From: Thalassiosira profunda
Taxonomy: Eukaryota > Bacillariophyta > Thalassiosirophyceae > Thalassiosirales > Thalassiosiraceae
Assembly (NCBI GenBank): GCA_036939355.1
Contig: JALLAP010000054.1
Span: 1 to 25,507 of the forward strand
Reading direction: 5' to 3'
Length of the DNA: 25,507 nucleotides
Shown: piece after piece, positions 25,387 to 25,507 of the stretch
Layout of the letters: each line of letters begins with the position of its first letter
Position numbering within the stretch: position 1 is the stretch's first letter
The notes under the pieces: model-generated
What the model saw: only the letters and a program-made list of their open reading frames with translations
Told to the model about the DNA's origin: nothing
Database searches by the model: none
Translations under genes and position numbers: made by a program

Positions 25387-25507
25387 GTCGATGCTTTGCT
25401 GCTTCGGCGTACCCTTGAGGGCGGGGAGGGCGGCGGCGGGCGGGCGTCAACTTACAAGGGCAGAAATAGTCTGCGCCCTTTTTTATGGGGAAATTTAGGT
25501 CACTTTG
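25387..25507. promoter_or_regulatory. 5' flank of the CDP-diacylglycerol synthase gene
   Basis: Only 121 bp upstream of the ATG are present. A G/C-rich stretch lies next to the start and an AT-rich cttttttatggggaaattt sits around 25477-25496. No further gene is seen to the window edge. Confidence 0.4.

Noticed and set aside
1..25507. tRNA, rRNA, CRISPR arrays, transposons or viral genes
   Set aside because: No cloverleaf, rRNA-like block, regular spaced repeats, transposase or reverse-transcriptase motifs were seen on either strand.

Overview
The window is compact nuclear DNA from a eukaryote, most likely a photosynthetic stramenopile (diatom-like alga). The evidence is short introns of 65-195 nt with GTGAGT/GTAAG donors and AG acceptors, plus two signal-peptide-led proteins carrying a putative plastid A-F cleavage motif. 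A class C (GABA-B-like) receptor and a PT-rich cysteine-module surface protein, both typical of diatoms, add to this. TAG and TGA both end normal genes here, so the code looks standard. The genus cannot be fixed from sequence alone.

Layout, left to right: the 3' end of an FG-GAP beta-propeller gene (+, 1-255); a class C GPCR (-, 366-3307) broken by two single-N contig joins; a CAMK-type kinase in four exons (-, 3778-5163); a small unknown gene (+, 5448-5768). Next come a six-exon ShKT/prolyl 4-hydroxylase (-, 5901-7739), intact except for one in-frame TAG, and a PEX13-like peroxin (+, 7944-8990). They are followed by a parvulin isomerase with a likely plastid leader (-, 9084-9755), an SLC25A39/40/Mtm1-type carrier (+, 10172-11344) and an alpha/beta hydrolase (-, 11397-12491). 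The right half holds a voltage-gated K+ channel with CNBD and ankyrin repeats (+, 13036-15333), a secreted aminopropyltransferase-like/AdoMetDC-like/ShKT fusion (+, 15720-18608) and a PT-rich surface protein (-, 18655-21801). It ends with a KH-type RNA-binding protein (+, 22202-23784) and a CDP-diacylglycerol synthase in three exons (-, 23939-25386).

Genes are mostly arranged as divergent or convergent pairs with 46-550 bp between them. There is no sign of a pathway cluster: the products act in plastid, mitochondrion, peroxisome, secretory pathway and plasma membrane. The common thread is secretion. Two secreted proteins share a ShKT module and the same short cysteine motif just after the signal peptide.

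The items most worth a second look are the aminopropyltransferase/AdoMetDC-like fusion, the nonsense codon and 16-nt microexon in the prolyl 4-hydroxylase, the receptor's missing TM2 at an N, and motifs shared between divergent promoters.
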